Of a DNA stretch of 64,000 nt, positions 7,043-16,092 are shown one piece after another. The notes beneath the pieces were generated by a model. The model was given only the letters and a program-made list of their open reading frames with translations, was not told where the DNA came from and did not search any database. Numbering within the stretch: position 1 is the stretch's first letter; each line of letters opens with the position of its first letter. A program made the position numbers and the translations under genes. The DNA is from Pseudomonas umsongensis (lineage in GTDB: Bacteria > Pseudomonadota > Gammaproteobacteria > Pseudomonadales > Pseudomonadaceae): assembly GCF_002236105.1 (NCBI RefSeq), contig NZ_NIWU01000002.1, positions 806,001-870,000 on the forward strand. Direction: 5' to 3'.

Positions 7043-9097
7043 TCAGGCAACACCCAGCACCTTGAACAAAAATGCGTATTCGAGCGCTACGTCACGCAAT
7101 CCCTGGTATCGACCGCTCATCCCCCCATGCCCGGCGCCCAGTTCGGTCTTGAGCAACAGCGGATTACTGTCGGTTTTGGTGACGCGCAATTTCGCCACCC
7201 ATTTGGCCGCTTCCCAATACTGCACGCGGCTGTCGTTGTAGCCGGCGATCACCAGCATCGGCGGATAGGCTTGCGCGGTGACGTTTTCGTAAGGCGCGTA
7301 GGCCTTGATCCGCTCATAAACGTCAGGCTCTTGAGGGTTGCCCCACTCGTCGTATTCAGTGACGGTCAATGGCAGCTCCGGGTCGAGCATTGTGTTGAGC
7401 ACATCGACGAACGGCACTTCGGCAATCGCCGCGCCAAACAGCGCCGGGCGCTGGTTGAGCACCGCCCCGATCAGCATGCCGCCGGCACTGCCGCCGCTGA
7501 TCGCCAGTTGTGGCGCGGTGGTCAGGCCTTTGGCGATCAGGTGTTCGGCGCAGGCGATGAAGTCGCTGAAGGTGTTCTGCTTGTGCTCCTGCTTGCCGGC
7601 GCGATACCAGGCTTCACCCAGTTCACCGCCGCCGCGCACATGGGCGATGGCGAACGCCATGCCGCGATCGAGCAAACTCAGGCGGGCGTGGGAGAACCAC
7701 GGGTCGAGGCTTTCGCCATAAGCGCCATAGCCGTACAGGTAGAGCGGAACCGGCTTGCCGAGCGCTTCGCGCTTGACCACCAGGCTGATCGGCACTTGTG
7801 TGCCATCGGGCGCCGTGGCCCACAGGCGCTGACTGACATAGGCGTCGGCGTCGAACGTGCCAAGCACCGGGGTTTGCTTGAGCACTTTCTGCTCGCCGCT
7901 GACCAGTTCCAGCTGGCGGATTTGCGCAGGGCGGTTCAACGCTTCGTAACGCAGGCGAATTCGCTCGCTGACGAATTCCAGGCTGTTCTGCACGTGCAGG
8001 CTATAGGCCGCGTCTGGCAATTGAACCCGATAGCTCGGCAGGTCCTGCGGGTGAACTTCGATCACCGGCAAGCCGCCGACCCGCAGGCTCAGGGTCATGG
8101 CGCCGGCATTCAGGCTCATGCCATCGATCATTACTGTGTCGCTGTGGGGAATCAGGTTCCGCCAGTCGGCCTCGGCTGGCGCCACGCCGTTATCGACGGC
8201 GGTGTACAGGGCAAAGTTGATGCCGTCGCGGTTGGTGCGGATGAACCAGGTCCATTGGCCATCGAGCGTGCCGTGGTCAACGTCGTACTCATGGTTTTCC
8301 ACCCGTGGCGCTACGCAGGTAAAGGGCAGTTGTGGGAGGTTGGCGTCGAGCACCCAGACTTCGCTGGTGGTCTTGCTGCCCACCGACAGCAGCAATTGTT
8401 GTTCGGAGCTCGAACGGTAGCAGTGCATGAAGAAGCGGCCGTCCGTTTCATGGAACACTTCTTCGGCCGCCGTGCCATCGAGGCGATAGCGCAACAGCTT
8501 GTGCGGACGATGGGTGTCATCCAGCTCGCCGAAAAACAGGGTCAGGCTGTCGTTGGCCCAGGTCATGCTGCCGTCGCAGTCCTGGAACTCCAGTTCACTG
8601 ACGCGACCGTCGGACAACTCCTTGACGAACAGCGTGTAGATTTCGTCGCCCGTGGAATCGATGCTGTAGGCCAGGCGCTGGTGATCGGGGCTGATGCTGA
8701 ACGCACCGAGGGAAAAGAAGCCGCCTTTGGCCAGCTCGTTAGGGTCCAGCAGCAGTTGTTCCTGGCTTTCGTCGAGGACCAGGCTGTCGTCGGCCGGGCG
8801 CGGGCAGCGGTAGTGACGGGCGTATTCGTCACCCGCCGTGGTGCGCGTGTAGTACAGGTAGGGGCCCCATGGCGAGGGCAGGGACAGGTCGGTTTCGAGA
8901 ATCCGGTTCTTGATCTCCTCGAACAGGGTTTCGCGCAACCCGGCCTGATCAGCGGTTTGCGCCTCCTGATAACGGTTTTCGGCCTTCAGGTAGTCGAGCA
9001 CCGCAGCGCTGTCGCGCTCCTGCAGCCAGGCGTACGGGTCGGATCCTTCGGCCTTGCGGGCAATCGGGGCATCGGAAACGTTGGCGGGTAGGGGCAT
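7043..9097 (-). CDS. ptrB: Oligopeptidase B (S9 family peptidase)
   Basis: 684 residues, the usual length of oligopeptidase B, a cytoplasmic serine peptidase that cuts short peptides after Arg or Lys. The N-terminal two thirds are the beta-propeller that limits substrate size. The C-terminal alpha/beta-hydrolase part has the nucleophile motif ISGGSAGGML, Asp in YNDSRVQYWEA and His in GAGHGGMSGRY, forming the triad. YGAYGESLDPWFSHARLSL is typical of the subfamily. The start at 9097 (MPLPANVSD) was preferred because the upstream frame runs into the REP repeat. No signal peptide. Confidence 0.93.
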   Translation of the reverse strand: MPLPANVSDAPIARKAEGSDPYAWLQERDSAAVLDYLKAENRYQEAQTADQAGLRETLFEEIKNRILETDLSLPSPWGPYLYYTRTTAGDEYARHYRCPRPADDSLVLDESQEQLLLDPNELAKGGFFSLGAFSISPDHQRLAYSIDSTGDEIYTLFVKELSDGRVSELEFQDCDGSMTWANDSLTLFFGELDDTHRPHKLLRYRLDGTAAEEVFHETDGRFFMHCYRSSSEQQLLLSVGSKTTSEVWVLDANLPQLPFTCVAPRVENHEYDVDHGTLDGQWTWFIRTNRDGINFALYTAVDNGVAPAEADWRNLIPHSDTVMIDGMSLNAGAMTLSLRVGGLPVIEVHPQDLPSYRVQLPDAAYSLHVQNSLEFVSERIRLRYEALNRPAQIRQLELVSGEQKVLKQTPVLGTFDADAYVSQRLWATAPDGTQVPISLVVKREALGKPVPLYLYGYGAYGESLDPWFSHARLSLLDRGMAFAIAHVRGGGELGEAWYRAGKQEHKQNTFSDFIACAEHLIAKGLTTAPQLAISGGSAGGMLIGAVLNQRPALFGAAIAEVPFVDVLNTMLDPELPLTVTEYDEWGNPQEPDVYERIKAYAPYENVTAQAYPPMLVIAGYNDSRVQYWEAAKWVAKLRVTKTDSNPLLLKTELGAGHGGMSGRYQGLRDVALEYAFLFKVLGVA

Positions 9098-9136
9098 GAG
9101 GGGCTCTCGAACAATGTACTGAATAGGGACTGGCAA

Positions 9137-9218
9137 CCTGTAGGAGCTGCCGCAGGCTGCGATCTTTTGATCTTGATTTTTTAAGATCAAAAGATCGCAG
9201 CCTGCGGCAGCTCCTACA
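9137..9218. repeat. REP inverted pair
   Basis: CCTGTAGGAGCTGCCGCAGG ... GATCTTTTGATC meets its full complement. The two arms are almost perfect over ~38 bp, separated by a few T residues. It lies in the divergent gap between ptrB and the next gene. Confidence 0.9.
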
Positions 9219-9276
9219 TGAAGGAGCCTGATGGACGAAAAGCCGTTATCATAAGCGCCTATTTGCCTGCCTTGCC

Positions 9277-9774
9277 ATGGACACCATGACCGAGAACGAC
9301 TATCTGATCGCTTGGGGCCTCTACGCCTTTGCCGCTTTGGGCTGCCTGCTGGTGTGGATGCGCATCACCCGCTGGATGTGGCGCTGGCTGCGCGAACCCC
9401 TGCGCTTGCTGGTGGCGGTGCTGCTGTTCAGCCCGACCATCATTGACCCGGTGAAGGAAAAAGTGGCCCCGGCCATTGCCATCACGGCGCTCGACCTGTT
9501 GTTCAAGGTCGGCAACAACGCGTGGCGGGCGATTTCCGACCTGCTGATGTACGGCATGATCGCTTTCGGCATTTACCTGGTGTTCGTGGCGATTCGTTTC
9601 GTCCTCGAGCGTGGTGCCAGGGCCCGCAAGGAACAGGCCGCCGCCGTCCAGGCCGCGATCCGTGCCGACGAGCCGGAAGAGGATCACCCCTTCGGCGGTG
9701 CCGGCGATGATCGCTACGGTCGACCGCCGGTGCCGAGCAATCCCCAGCGGATGCGCGTCGAACCCCGTCTGTAA
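9277..9774 (+). CDS. Small inner membrane protein of unknown function
   Basis: 165 residues with about three membrane segments (~8-28, ~42-57 and ~88-110) and a charged, Pro-rich cytoplasmic tail (AVQAAIRADEPEEDHPF). No known domain is recognised. The start could be this ATG or the one at 9286 (MTENDY); neither has a strong ribosome site. The frame, codon use and close spacing to yafJ (32 bp) support a real gene and possible co-transcription with yafJ and the DUF2937 gene. Confidence 0.7.
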   Translation: MDTMTENDYLIAWGLYAFAALGCLLVWMRITRWMWRWLREPLRLLVAVLLFSPTIIDPVKEKVAPAIAITALDLLFKVGNNAWRAISDLLMYGMIAFGIYLVFVAIRFVLERGARARKEQAAAVQAAIRADEPEEDHPFGGAGDDRYGRPPVPSNPQRMRVEPRL

Positions 9775-9806
9775 CCGTGCCCCTGCCATAAAGCGAGAGT
9801 TCGAGC

Positions 9807-10583
9807 ATGTGTGAGTTATTGGGCATGAGCGCCAATGTCCCGACCGATATCGTGTTCAGCTTCACCGGGCTGATGCAGCGCGGTGGACGTACCGGTCCAC
9901 ATCGGGACGGTTGGGGTATCGCTTTCTACGAAGGTCGGGGTTTGCGCTTGTTCCAGGACCCGGCGGCGAGCTGCGAGTCGGAAGTCGCGAACCTGGTGCA
10001 ACGCTACCCGATCAAGAGCGAAGTGGTGATCGGGCATATCCGCCAGGCCAACGTCGGCAAGGTCTGCCTTTCCAACACCCATCCGTTCGTACGCGAGTTG
10101 TGGGGGCGTAACTGGTGCTTCGCGCATAATGGCCAGTTGGCAGACCTGCAACCGACGGCCAGCTTCTACCGCCCGGTTGGCGATACCGACAGCGAAGCGG
10201 CGTTCTGTGACTTGCTCAACCGTGTGCGGGCCGCGTTTCCCGAGCCCGTGGAGGTCGAAGAACTGCTGCCGGACCTGGTCGCCGCCTGCGCCGAATACCG
10301 CAGCAAGGGCGTGTTCAACTGCCTGCTCAGCGATGGCGACTGGCTGTTCTGTTATTGCTCGACCAAACTGGCGCAGATCACCCGTCGCGCCCCGTTCGGC
10401 CCGGCGCGCCTGAAGGATGTCGATGTGATCGTCGACTTCCAGGCCGAAACCACGCCCAACGATGTGGTCACGGTGATCGCCACCGAGCCCTTGACCGAAA
10501 ATGAAACCTGGACCCGCTACGAGCCAGGCCAATGGAGCCTGTGGCGACGTGGTGAATGCGTCAGCCAGGGCCGGACCGAATAA
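9807..10583 (+). CDS. yafJ: Class II glutamine amidotransferase YafJ
   Basis: 258 residues. After Met removal Cys2 ([10 protein letters not shown]) becomes the N-terminal nucleophile of the class II amidotransferase domain. [33 protein letters not shown] and FAHNGQL are the substrate-channel motifs; they match E. coli YafJ closely. The domain hydrolyses glutamine or a gamma-glutamyl bond. No synthase domain is attached, so the acceptor is unknown; related proteins hydrolyse gamma-glutamyl compounds. Confidence 0.9.
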   Translation: MCELLGMSANVPTDIVFSFTGLMQRGGRTGPHRDGWGIAFYEGRGLRLFQDPAASCESEVANLVQRYPIKSEVVIGHIRQANVGKVCLSNTHPFVRELWGRNWCFAHNGQLADLQPTASFYRPVGDTDSEAAFCDLLNRVRAAFPEPVEVEELLPDLVAACAEYRSKGVFNCLLSDGDWLFCYCSTKLAQITRRAPFGPARLKDVDVIVDFQAETTPNDVVTVIATEPLTENETWTRYEPGQWSLWRRGECVSQGRTE

Positions 10584-10595
10584 GGATCATCCCCC

Positions 10596-11138
10596 ATGTT
10601 GCTCAGTTATTTGCGGCTGGTGTTGTTTGCGGCGGGCCTGTTGATCGGTGTCCAGGTGCCGGGGTTCATCAATGATTACGCCAAGCGGGTCGAAGCGCAC
10701 CTGATTGAATCGCAGGCCGGGCTGAGCGGGTTTCAGAACACCGCCAATCAATTCTTCAAGGGCGACATGCAGGCCCTGGTCGCTCACTATCGCGCCAGTG
10801 AAGATCCGATCTTTCGCAGCGACGCCGACAGCCTGGGCAACCTGCTGACTCGCCAGGTGGCGTTGGACAAGCAATTCCAGGCGATGCAAGGGCCGTGGTA
10901 TATCCGCTTCCTGCAAGTAGTGTTGGCCGCGGATCCGGACATTCGCAAGGAAACCTGGAATGGCTACAGCTACCAGATCCTGCTGACCCCGGAGGCGATG
11001 ATCTGGGGCATGAGCGGCGCGTTGCTGCTGTCGTTCGGGATCGAGTGCCTGTTCCGCCTGATCGATTGGGTGGTGTTGGGCGGCAAGCGCCTGCGCCAGA
11101 GCCGGCCGATCGAAGAGCGGGATCTGCGCGGGTTGTAA
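10596..11138 (+). CDS. DUF2937 family membrane protein
   Basis: 180 residues. It has an N-terminal membrane helix (~4-24, YLRLVLFAAGLLIG) and a second near the C-terminus (~130-155, MIWGMSGALLLSFGIECLF). The loop between them (GFQNTANQFF, then a helical region rich in Asp and Gln) would lie in the periplasm. Resembles DUF2937 proteins, whose role is not known. Starts 12 bp after yafJ. Confidence 0.75.
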   Translation: MLLSYLRLVLFAAGLLIGVQVPGFINDYAKRVEAHLIESQAGLSGFQNTANQFFKGDMQALVAHYRASEDPIFRSDADSLGNLLTRQVALDKQFQAMQGPWYIRFLQVVLAADPDIRKETWNGYSYQILLTPEAMIWGMSGALLLSFGIECLFRLIDWVVLGGKRLRQSRPIEERDLRGL

Positions 11139-11144
11139 GTGATG

Positions 11145-11175
11145 ATCGTTCCCACGCAGAGCGTGGGAACGATCT
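11145..11175. repeat. GATCGTTCCCACGC palindrome
   Basis: GATCGTTCCCACGC-AGA-GCGTGGGAACGATC, a perfect 14-bp stem with a 3-nt loop, ending at the last base before the LysR stop codon region. It separates two convergent genes and could end both transcripts. Confidence 0.9.
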
Positions 11176-12090
11176 TCAGTCAGCCAGGGTAATGTAGTTT
11201 TCACCCACCCGCCGCGCATAATCCTTAAGTACTTGCTGGCACAACGTCACAATCTCCTCGACCCATTCCACGCCCACCCGCCACGACACCACCACTTGCA
11301 GGTCTGGTGGTCTCTGGTCGATGTCCAGCAAGGTCAACTCACCCCGTGCCAGTTCCTCCGCCACCAACACCGGCGGCAATGCACCGATGCCAAAACCGTC
11401 GCGCAGTAACCGGGTGATCGCCGAGACCGAGTTCACGCAGTTCAACCGTGGCGCCATGACGCCGTTGGCCTGCATCAGTGCGAGCACTTCCTGATGGGGG
11501 TGGGAGTTTTTCGAGTAGGTAATGATCCGCTCGTTCGCCAGGTCCGCGATGCGTGAGTAGTCGCGGTTGTAGAGCGAATTGCTGGCGACGATCCAGCCCA
11601 TGGGGTGGCTGGCCAGTTCCAGGCTGCGCACGCTTTCCTGGCGCAGCAGGTCGGTTTGCAGGATCACATCGAGAAAGCCTTTTTGCAGCTGATCGCAGAG
11701 GTTGAGCGATGTATCGGCCACCAGTTCGATTTCCACCAGGGGGTAGTGATCGGTCATCTGCGCCACCAGCGGGCTTAGCCAGGTGTGGATCACCGTGTCC
11801 ATGACACCGATGCGCACGCGGCCGGCCTTGCTTGAACGGGTCTCGATCGAATGCTTGAGCGCCTGCATGGTGTCCATCATCTGCTCGGCGTACTCGAGCA
11901 CTTTCAAGCCTTCCGGTGTCAGGCTCACACCGCGCGAGTCGCGCAGGAACAGCTTCACCCCAAGCTCGCCTTCGAGCACGGCGATGCGGCTGGAAATCGA
12001 CGCCTGGGTGGTGAAGAGCTTGTCGGCGGTGAGGCGGAAACTCTTGAGCCGGGCGACCCAGACGAAGGTTTCGAGAAACTTCAGGTTCAT
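11176..12090 (-). CDS. LysR family regulator next to the 5-oxoprolinase operon
   Basis: 304 residues. The N-terminal winged helix-turn-helix (~1-60, FLETFVWVARLKSFRLTADKL then QASISSRIAVLE) is followed by a linker helix and a two-lobed periplasmic-binding-like sensor domain (~90-290). It is divergent from the MFS-pxpABC operon across 147 bp containing a perfect 8-bp inverted repeat, the usual layout for a LysR protein that controls its neighbour. The inducer is presumably 5-oxoproline or a related acid (inference). Confidence 0.88.
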   Translation of the reverse strand: MNLKFLETFVWVARLKSFRLTADKLFTTQASISSRIAVLEGELGVKLFLRDSRGVSLTPEGLKVLEYAEQMMDTMQALKHSIETRSSKAGRVRIGVMDTVIHTWLSPLVAQMTDHYPLVEIELVADTSLNLCDQLQKGFLDVILQTDLLRQESVRSLELASHPMGWIVASNSLYNRDYSRIADLANERIITYSKNSHPHQEVLALMQANGVMAPRLNCVNSVSAITRLLRDGFGIGALPPVLVAEELARGELTLLDIDQRPPDLQVVVSWRVGVEWVEEIVTLCQQVLKDYARRVGENYITLAD

Positions 12091-12131
12091 GTGATCAAGT
12101 TTTTCTTATGGCTAGGGCGGGTTTTTATTAG

Positions 12132-12158
12132 TTGGACGCAGAGGGCTGGCGCGTCCAA
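12132..12158. promoter_or_regulatory. Candidate LysR operator between regulator and MFS gene
   Basis: TTGGACGC and GCGTCCAA, perfect complements, are separated by 11 bases, giving a 27-bp dyad in the divergent gap. It is the strongest dyad in this interval. Confidence 0.45.
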
Positions 12159-12237
12159 GAATCGACACATCCGGTTCCCACGATAGGCGTCGTCGGGGCT
12201 CAGAACAATACCAATAAAACCAGCGCGGAGATTTGCC

Positions 12238-13524
12238 ATGAGTGCGCCCGACACCACCGTCATTTCGAAAGCCACGGCTCGCCCGGGACCTTTCGACTGG
12301 TATCGCAACATCAATCAGCAGGAACGCCGCACCTTCTGGAGCTGCAAGATCGGTTATGGCCTGGATGGCATGGACACCCAGATGCTCAGCTTCGTGGTGC
12401 CGACCCTGATTGCCATGTGGGGCATCACCACCGGCCAGGCCGGGCTGATCCACACCAGCACGCTGATCGCTTCGGCCATTGGTGGCTGGGTGGCGGGCAT
12501 TCTCTCCGACCGCATCGGTCGCGTGCGCACCCTGCAACTGACCGTGCTGTGGTTTGCCTTCTTCACCTTCCTTTGCGGTTTCGCCCAGAGTTACGAACAG
12601 CTGCTGATTGCGCGGACCTTGATGGGCTTCGGTTTTGGCGGCGAGTGGACCGCCGGCGCGGTGTTGATCGGCGAAGTCATCCGCGCCCAGGACCGCGGCA
12701 AGGCCGTGGGCATGGTGCAATCGGGGTGGGCGCTGGGCTGGGGCCTGACCGCGATCCTGTATGCGCTGCTGTTCTCGATCATGCCGCCGGAAGACGCCTG
12801 GCGCGCGCTGTTTATCCTCGGCATCGTGCCGGCGATTTTCGTGATCTTCGTTCGCCGCCTGGTCAAGGACCCGGAAATCTACCGCGAAGCCAAAGCCAAG
12901 GAGGCGCCGAGCAATCCGTCGAAGTTCTACGAGATCTTTGCCCCCGGCATGCTCTTCACCACGATTCGCGCTTCACTGCTGACCACCGGTGCGCTGGGCG
13001 GTTACTACGCGATTACTTCCTGGCTGCCGACGTTCCTGAAAAACGAGCGTGGTTTGAGCGTACTCGGCACCGGCGGATACCTGGCGATGGTGATCGTTGG
13101 CTCGTACGTCGGTTACGTCATCAGCGCCTATTTGACCGATATCCTCGGTCGCAAAAAGAACTTCATCCTGTTCGCCGTCGGCTCGTTCACCATTGTGCTG
13201 CTGTACACGCAAATGCCGGTCAGCAACGGTGTGATGCTGTGGCTGGGCTTTCCGCTGGGCTTCTTTGCCTCGGGGATATTCAGCGGCATGGGCGCGTTCC
13301 TGACCGAATTGTTCCCGACCCGCATTCGCGGCTCAGGCCAGGGCTTTTGCTACAACATCGGCCGCGCGCTGGCGGCATTGTTCCCACTGCTGATCGGCCT
13401 GCTCAGCCAGACGGTGCCATTGAGCGTTGGCATCGGTGCCTTTGCGGCGGTGTCCTACGGCGTGGTGATTCTGGCAGCCCTGAGCTTGCCGGAAACCCGT
13501 GGCAAGCAACTCGACGCCCAGTAA
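12238..13524 (+). CDS. MFS transporter of the pxp operon
   Basis: 428 residues with 12 predicted membrane segments. The motif between helices 2 and 3, GILSDRIGRVRTL (~85-97), and the start of the fold, GYGLDGMDTQMLSFVVPTL, are typical of the acid:proton symporters of the major facilitator superfamily (aromatic acid or sialate type). It is the first gene of an operon with pxpA, pxpB and pxpC, 73 bp upstream of pxpA. The likely cargo is 5-oxoproline (inference from context). Confidence 0.85.
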   Translation: MSAPDTTVISKATARPGPFDWYRNINQQERRTFWSCKIGYGLDGMDTQMLSFVVPTLIAMWGITTGQAGLIHTSTLIASAIGGWVAGILSDRIGRVRTLQLTVLWFAFFTFLCGFAQSYEQLLIARTLMGFGFGGEWTAGAVLIGEVIRAQDRGKAVGMVQSGWALGWGLTAILYALLFSIMPPEDAWRALFILGIVPAIFVIFVRRLVKDPEIYREAKAKEAPSNPSKFYEIFAPGMLFTTIRASLLTTGALGGYYAITSWLPTFLKNERGLSVLGTGGYLAMVIVGSYVGYVISAYLTDILGRKKNFILFAVGSFTIVLLYTQMPVSNGVMLWLGFPLGFFASGIFSGMGAFLTELFPTRIRGSGQGFCYNIGRALAALFPLLIGLLSQTVPLSVGIGAFAAVSYGVVILAALSLPETRGKQLDAQ

Positions 13525-13597
13525 CTGATAATCTGCGGGCGTGTCATACGGATATGTCCCACAGTTAAGAAGAATAAAGCCTACAGGAGTGTTCAGC

Positions 13598-14350
13598 GTG
13601 AGCCGCCTGCTATTGAACTGCGACATCGGCGAGAGTTTCGGTAACTGGACCATGGGTCTGGACGCGGAAGTCATGCCCTTCATCGATTGCGCCAACATCG
13701 CCTGTGGTTTCCATGCCGGCGACCCGAGCATCATGCGCAAGACCGTCAGCCTGGCCCTCAGCCACGGTGTACAGATCGGCGCGCATCCGGCTTACCAGGA
13801 TCTGGTCGGTTTTGGCCGTCGTTCCATGGCCTATGGTGCCCAGGAACTGCAGGACATCCTGCATTACCAAATCGGCGCCCTCGACGGCATCTGCCGCGCC
13901 CAGGGCGGTCGGGTCAGCTACGTCAAACCCCACGGTGCGATGTACAACGACATGATGGCCAACCCCGCGCAATTGCGCGCCGTGCTGCAAGCGGTGGCGT
14001 CCTACGATCGCAGCCTGCCGTTGATGCTGATGGCCACCCGCGACAACAGCGCCGCGCAGCAATTGGGCGAAGAATATGGCTTGACCCTGTGGTTCGAAGC
14101 TTTCGCCGACCGCGCCTACGACAGCGCCGGCAGGCTGGTTTCGCGGCAACTGCCGGGAGCGGTGCATCACGAACCGGAGAAAATCATCGAGCAGGCGTTG
14201 ATCATCGCCCGTGGCGATCACCTCACCGCCAGCGACGGCAGCGCCTTGCACTTGCAGGCCAACACCCTGTGCGTGCACGGCGACAATGCCAGTTCGGTGG
14301 CGGCCGTGCGGCGCATTCGTGAAGCCTTGAACCAGCAGGGCGCGTCATGA
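13598..14350 (+). CDS. pxpA: 5-oxoprolinase subunit A (LamB/YcsF family)
   Basis: 250 residues. PxpA, with PxpB and PxpC, opens 5-oxoproline (pyroglutamate) to glutamate using ATP. The family hallmark [13 protein letters not shown] opens the protein and is followed by [14 protein letters not shown] (~30-43) with metal/substrate residues. Further motifs are [15 protein letters not shown] (~66-80) and [11 protein letters not shown]. The GTG at 13598 was chosen: it has AGGAG about eight bases upstream and gives the usual length. The stop overlaps the pxpB start by four bases. Confidence 0.92.
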   Translation: MSRLLLNCDIGESFGNWTMGLDAEVMPFIDCANIACGFHAGDPSIMRKTVSLALSHGVQIGAHPAYQDLVGFGRRSMAYGAQELQDILHYQIGALDGICRAQGGRVSYVKPHGAMYNDMMANPAQLRAVLQAVASYDRSLPLMLMATRDNSAAQQLGEEYGLTLWFEAFADRAYDSAGRLVSRQLPGAVHHEPEKIIEQALIIARGDHLTASDGSALHLQANTLCVHGDNASSVAAVRRIREALNQQGAS

Positions 14351-15051
14351 AACTGCGGGTAGAAGTGGTCGCGCTCGATTGCCTGATGGTGCGTCTGTTC
14401 GATGAAATCGCTGAAGCCAACATGCCATGGATGCTGGCGGCCAGTGAAAGCCTGCGGGCGGCGTTCGGCAAGGATCTGATCGACCTGGTGCCGTCCTACA
14501 CGACCTTGATGGTGCATTACGACCTGACCGCGTTGAGCCCGACCCAGGCCCGGGAATTGATTGCCGAAGCGCTTATCGACCTGTCGCCCAATGCGCGCAC
14601 TCGTGGCAAATGTCACGTGCTGCCGGTGTGGTACGACTTGAGCGTCGGTCCAGAGCTGAGCTTGTTGTCGCAACGCAGTGGGTTGGCGATGGAGGAGGTG
14701 ATCCGTCGTCATAGCGAACGTGAGTATCAGGTGTTCGCGCTGGGATTCGCACCGGGGTTCGCGTTCATGGGCCTGGTGGACGAGGCACTCGCCGCACCGC
14801 GCCTGAGCACGCCACGCAAGAAGGTCGCCGCCGGCAGTGTTGGTATCGCCGAAAGGCAGACGGCCGCCTATCCAGTGGTATCGCCCGGCGGCTGGAACCT
14901 GATCGGCCGCACACCGGCCAAATTGTTCGATCGCAACCGTGACGGCTACAGCTTGATGCAGCCGGGTGACACCGTGCGTTTCGAAGCGGTCGACCATGCC
15001 GAATTCATCAACCTGGGCGGTGACGACACGCCACTGGAGGCCCAGGCATGA
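14347..15051 (+). CDS. pxpB: 5-oxoprolinase subunit B (KipI family)
   Basis: 234 residues. The N-terminal part is the KipI-like domain ([11 protein letters not shown], ~56-66). The C-terminal cyclophilin-like barrel carries [13 protein letters not shown] (~135-147) and [13 protein letters not shown] (~178-190). With PxpC it forms the ATP-dependent phosphorylating part of 5-oxoprolinase. In Bacillus the homologue KipI binds the sporulation kinase KinA, but the operon context here points to 5-oxoproline use. Both ends overlap neighbours by ATGA, implying translational coupling. Confidence 0.92.
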   Translation: MKLRVEVVALDCLMVRLFDEIAEANMPWMLAASESLRAAFGKDLIDLVPSYTTLMVHYDLTALSPTQARELIAEALIDLSPNARTRGKCHVLPVWYDLSVGPELSLLSQRSGLAMEEVIRRHSEREYQVFALGFAPGFAFMGLVDEALAAPRLSTPRKKVAAGSVGIAERQTAAYPVVSPGGWNLIGRTPAKLFDRNRDGYSLMQPGDTVRFEAVDHAEFINLGGDDTPLEAQA

Positions 15052-15974
15052 GCCGTCTGACGATTGAAGCGAGTACACCGCTGTGCCTGTTGCAGGACGC
15101 AGGCCGTTTCGGCGTGCGCCATCTGGGCGTGACCCAGGGCGGCGCGGCTGATTGGCGTTCGATGTCGTGGGCCAATTGGTTGCTGGGTAACGGGCTGGAG
15201 GCGCCGGTGATCGAAATCACCCTGGGCGGGTTCACCGTAGTGGCCGAGGACGATTGCGTGCTCGCGCTGGCCGGGGCGGATCTTGGCGCGCGGGTGGACG
15301 ACGAGCCGCTGGCACCCTGGCGCAGTTTCCGGCTGAACAAAGGTCAGCGTTTGCAGTTCAGCCAGCCCTTGCTCGGCGCCCGGGCCTATCTGGCCGCGCC
15401 AGGTGGTTTTGATGCGCCGAAGGTGTTGGGCAGCAGCTCGACGGTGGTGCGTGAGGAGCTTGGCGGACTGGATGGCATGGGCCATGCGCTGAGCAAGGGC
15501 GCGAGCTTGAGCTATTCGGGCAATTCGGTGATGTTGCTGCGCGAATTGACCGCCGATCAGCGGCCGGACCTGAAGCTTGATACGCCGTTGGATCTGGTGC
15601 TCGGTGCGCAGATCGGTGAGTTCAGCGGGCAGAGCCTGTTCGATGCATTCAACAGCGTGTGGAACGTCGACAGCCGTGCCGACCGCATGGGCATTCGGCT
15701 GTTGGGCACATCCTTGCAATACCAGGGAAAGCCGATGATTTCCGAAGGCATTCCATTGGGCGCTGTGCAAGTGCCGCCGGACGGCCAGCCGATCGTGCTG
15801 CTCAATGATCGGCAGACCATTGGCGGTTATCCGCGGCTGGGGGCATTGACGCCGTTGGCGCTGGCGCGATTGGCGCAGTGTTTGCCGGGGGCGCAGGTGC
15901 GGTTGCGGCCGGTGGTGCAGGATATCGCGCATCGCGAGCAGATTGAATATTTGCAGAAATTCATGAACCGCTAA
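15048..15974 (+). CDS. pxpC: 5-oxoprolinase subunit C (KipA family)
   Basis: 308 residues of the biotin-dependent carboxyltransferase-like KipA fold. LLQDAGRFGVRHLGVTQGG (~17-35) and SRADRMGIRLLG (~209-220) are family motifs, followed by GIPLGAVQVPPDGQPIVLL (~232-250). It pairs with PxpB in the 5-oxoprolinase complex. Last gene of the operon; a REP pair starts five bases after the stop and probably ends the transcript. Confidence 0.92.
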   Translation: MSRLTIEASTPLCLLQDAGRFGVRHLGVTQGGAADWRSMSWANWLLGNGLEAPVIEITLGGFTVVAEDDCVLALAGADLGARVDDEPLAPWRSFRLNKGQRLQFSQPLLGARAYLAAPGGFDAPKVLGSSSTVVREELGGLDGMGHALSKGASLSYSGNSVMLLRELTADQRPDLKLDTPLDLVLGAQIGEFSGQSLFDAFNSVWNVDSRADRMGIRLLGTSLQYQGKPMISEGIPLGAVQVPPDGQPIVLLNDRQTIGGYPRLGALTPLALARLAQCLPGAQVRLRPVVQDIAHREQIEYLQKFMNR

Positions 15975-15978
15975 AAGC

Positions 15979-16069
15979 ATCGCGGGCAAGCCTTGCTCCT
16001 ACAGGATTCGAGTGTGCCGGAAATTTTGTGCACGACTTGAATCCTGTAGGGGCAAGGCTTGCCCGCGAT
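15979..16069. repeat. REP inverted pair (GGGCAAGCCTTGC type)
   Basis: ATCGCGGGCAAGCCTTGCTC and the complement of its arm, with CCTACAGGATTC inside. A different REP subtype from the CTGCCGCAGG pairs elsewhere. Lies between convergent genes. Confidence 0.88.
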
Positions 16070-16092
16070 GACGCCAGTCCAGACAACCGAGA

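Noticed and set aside
7127..9091. Long open frame of 654 codons on the plus strand opposite ptrB
   Set aside because: It is antisense to a complete, well-conserved oligopeptidase B. High-GC codon use leaves the opposite strand free of stops; the translation has no recognisable domain.
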